Shown: positions 5,346 to 6,150 of the stretch, piece after piece
Numbering within the stretch: the stretch's first letter is position 1
How the letters are laid out: the number at the start of each line of letters is the position of its first letter
Assembly (NCBI GenBank): GCA_027073875.1
Contig: JALTEO010000323.1
Location: 1-6,150, forward strand
DNA: 6,150 nt
Direction of reading: 5' to 3'
DNA from: Bacteroidales bacterium
Lineage (GTDB): Bacteria; Bacteroidota; Bacteroidia; Bacteroidales; JALTDM01
Position numbers and translations under genes: made by a program
The notes under the pieces: model-generated
Database searches by the model: none
Seen by the model: only the letters and a program-made list of their open reading frames with translations
Told to the model about the DNA's origin: nothing

Positions 5346-6150
5346 GTGCAAACCGAAGTAAAAACTCTGATTTCAAAAATACTAAAGATAGCTGATGACC
5401 GTTCTTCCGGCTCATTGGATTTGGTGTTTTCTGTTTTCGATGCCTTTGAATTGATTCGTAATTTACATGTAGATGAAAATGCCGTACAGCCAATCTTGAA
5501 AAGTTTAGATGTGTTGGAGGTAAAACAATCCGGTTTTGTTTCTGTTTTTAATGTGGTTTCGGCAATAAAAAATATACTCTTGGATTCTGAAAAACGAAAT
5601 TTATTGCTTTTCTCTTATATCGATTCTATTGTTCTGTATTACAATGATTTGTCATATAAACAAGTTGAATATTTTTTGAATGCGGGATTGAAATCGCATC
5701 ATATTCTGCTTCACAGCAACAGTCGATCAATTAAGTATTTTTTGTTAGCACTTCGGGATAGCGGAGCGGATATTCGTAAAATCTACCAAACGGTTTCGTT
5801 GCCGGGAGGTGAGGGAAAAGTTCAAGCTCATTTTTTGGAACGAGAAAACTTTAGTGTTAAACTTATTAATGATGATGGTATTGCGGACATAATTCAATAT
5901 GTTGATATTGCTTTTTTGGGAGCAGATTTAGTGCTTTCCGATGGTTTTATTAATAAGGTGAAGACTGCTGAATTTTGTAAAATTCTTCAAGATAATGGTA
6001 TTCCCGTTTTTGTCTTGGCAGATAAATTGAAGCAAGTCAGTCTCGATAATACTGAATATTTTAAAAATAAATTGTTGGAAATTACTGACAAGGAAAATAA
6101 TCCGTTATTTGAAATGGTTTCGAACCGTTTAATCACCAAATTTTTAATAC
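5346..6150 (+). CDS. eIF-2B alpha/beta/delta-family protein (MtnA/ribose-1,5-bisphosphate isomerase superfamily), 3' end outside window
   Basis: 268 codons are open from GTG 5346 to the window edge. An in-frame TAA at 5334 precludes an earlier start, and no in-frame ATG occurs until codon 256. Residues 1-115 are mostly alpha-helical with no recognisable motif. From 116 the Rossmann-like IF-2B core appears: HHILLHSNSRSI (118-129), IYQTVSLPGGEG (146-157), VDIAFLGADLVLSDG (186-200), INKVKTAEF (202-210) and GIPVFVLADKLK (218-229). Asp194 in GAD and Asn203-Lys204 correspond to conserved superfamily residues. The catalytic Cys of MtnA and of archaeal ribose-1,5-bisphosphate isomerase is replaced by Ser124, and the HSNSR sequence resembles eukaryotic eIF-2B alpha more than MtnA. 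Binding of a sugar phosphate or nucleotide is plausible, and enzymatic isomerisation doubtful. Perhaps 30-60 residues are missing. It is divergent from the CBS gene with a shared 85-base control region. Confidence 0.8.
   Translation, partial: MQTEVKTLISKILKIADDRSSGSLDLVFSVFDAFELIRNLHVDENAVQPILKSLDVLEVKQSGFVSVFNVVSAIKNILLDSEKRNLLLFSYIDSIVLYYNDLSYKQVEYFLNAGLKSHHILLHSNSRSIKYFLLALRDSGADIRKIYQTVSLPGGEGKVQAHFLERENFSVKLINDDGIADIIQYVDIAFLGADLVLSDGFINKVKTAEFCKILQDNGIPVFVLADKLKQVSLDNTEYFKNKLLEITDKENNPLFEMVSNRLITKFLI

Noticed and set aside
5302..5493. 63-residue minus-strand frame that might be a small gene upstream of the CBS gene
   Set aside because: It overlaps the 5' part of the eIF-2B-like gene and the divergent promoter region, and has no domain or start signal of its own.
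5346..6150. Annotation as S-methyl-5-thioribose-1-phosphate isomerase (MtnA)
   Set aside because: The region has HSNSR where MtnA has a Cys-containing motif, and SDG-INK where MtnA has NGD-NKIGT, so only superfamily-level assignment is supported.

Overview
The window is AT-rich and gene-dense, and reads as chromosome of a Bacteroidota member (probably Bacteroidales-like). The signs are TAnnTTTG-type -7 promoter boxes, start codons without Shine-Dalgarno sequences, and protein families typical of that phylum: a rhomboid with a long C-terminal tail, a membrane-anchored endonuclease/exonuclease/phosphatase (EEP) protein, an orphan MacB-like permease, a CBS-ACT protein and a single-POTRA Omp85 protein. 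No mobile element, tRNA, rRNA or CRISPR array is visible. No gap between genes exceeds about 100 bases.

Left block, plus strand (1-3115): the 3' part of a rhomboid intramembrane serine protease is followed three bases after its stop codon, and in the same frame, by an EEP-superfamily protein starting at TTG. After a 72-base spacer with two near-identical AT-rich palindromes and a likely promoter comes a complete MacB/FtsX-type ABC transporter permease with no ATPase gene beside it. These three genes share a membrane or envelope location, but nothing seen here places them in one pathway.

Middle (3116-3210): a 95-base convergent spacer carries short tandem heptamers (AATTACG x2, AATTGTT x3).

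Right block: two minus-strand genes form a tight operon. A CBS-CBS-ACT-like cytoplasmic sensor protein (5260-4595) is followed four bases later by a signal-peptide-bearing Omp85-family outer-membrane protein (4590-3211). Divergent from them, across an 85-base promoter region, a plus-strand gene starting at GTG (5346) runs off the right edge. Its 268 visible codons encode an eIF-2B alpha/beta/delta-family protein (the superfamily of MtnA and ribose-1,5-bisphosphate isomerase) that has Ser where the isomerases have their catalytic Cys. I consider it the most interesting item: an uncharacterised, probably sugar-phosphate- or nucleotide-binding protein next to a ligand-sensing CBS-ACT gene. Everything else belongs to known families.
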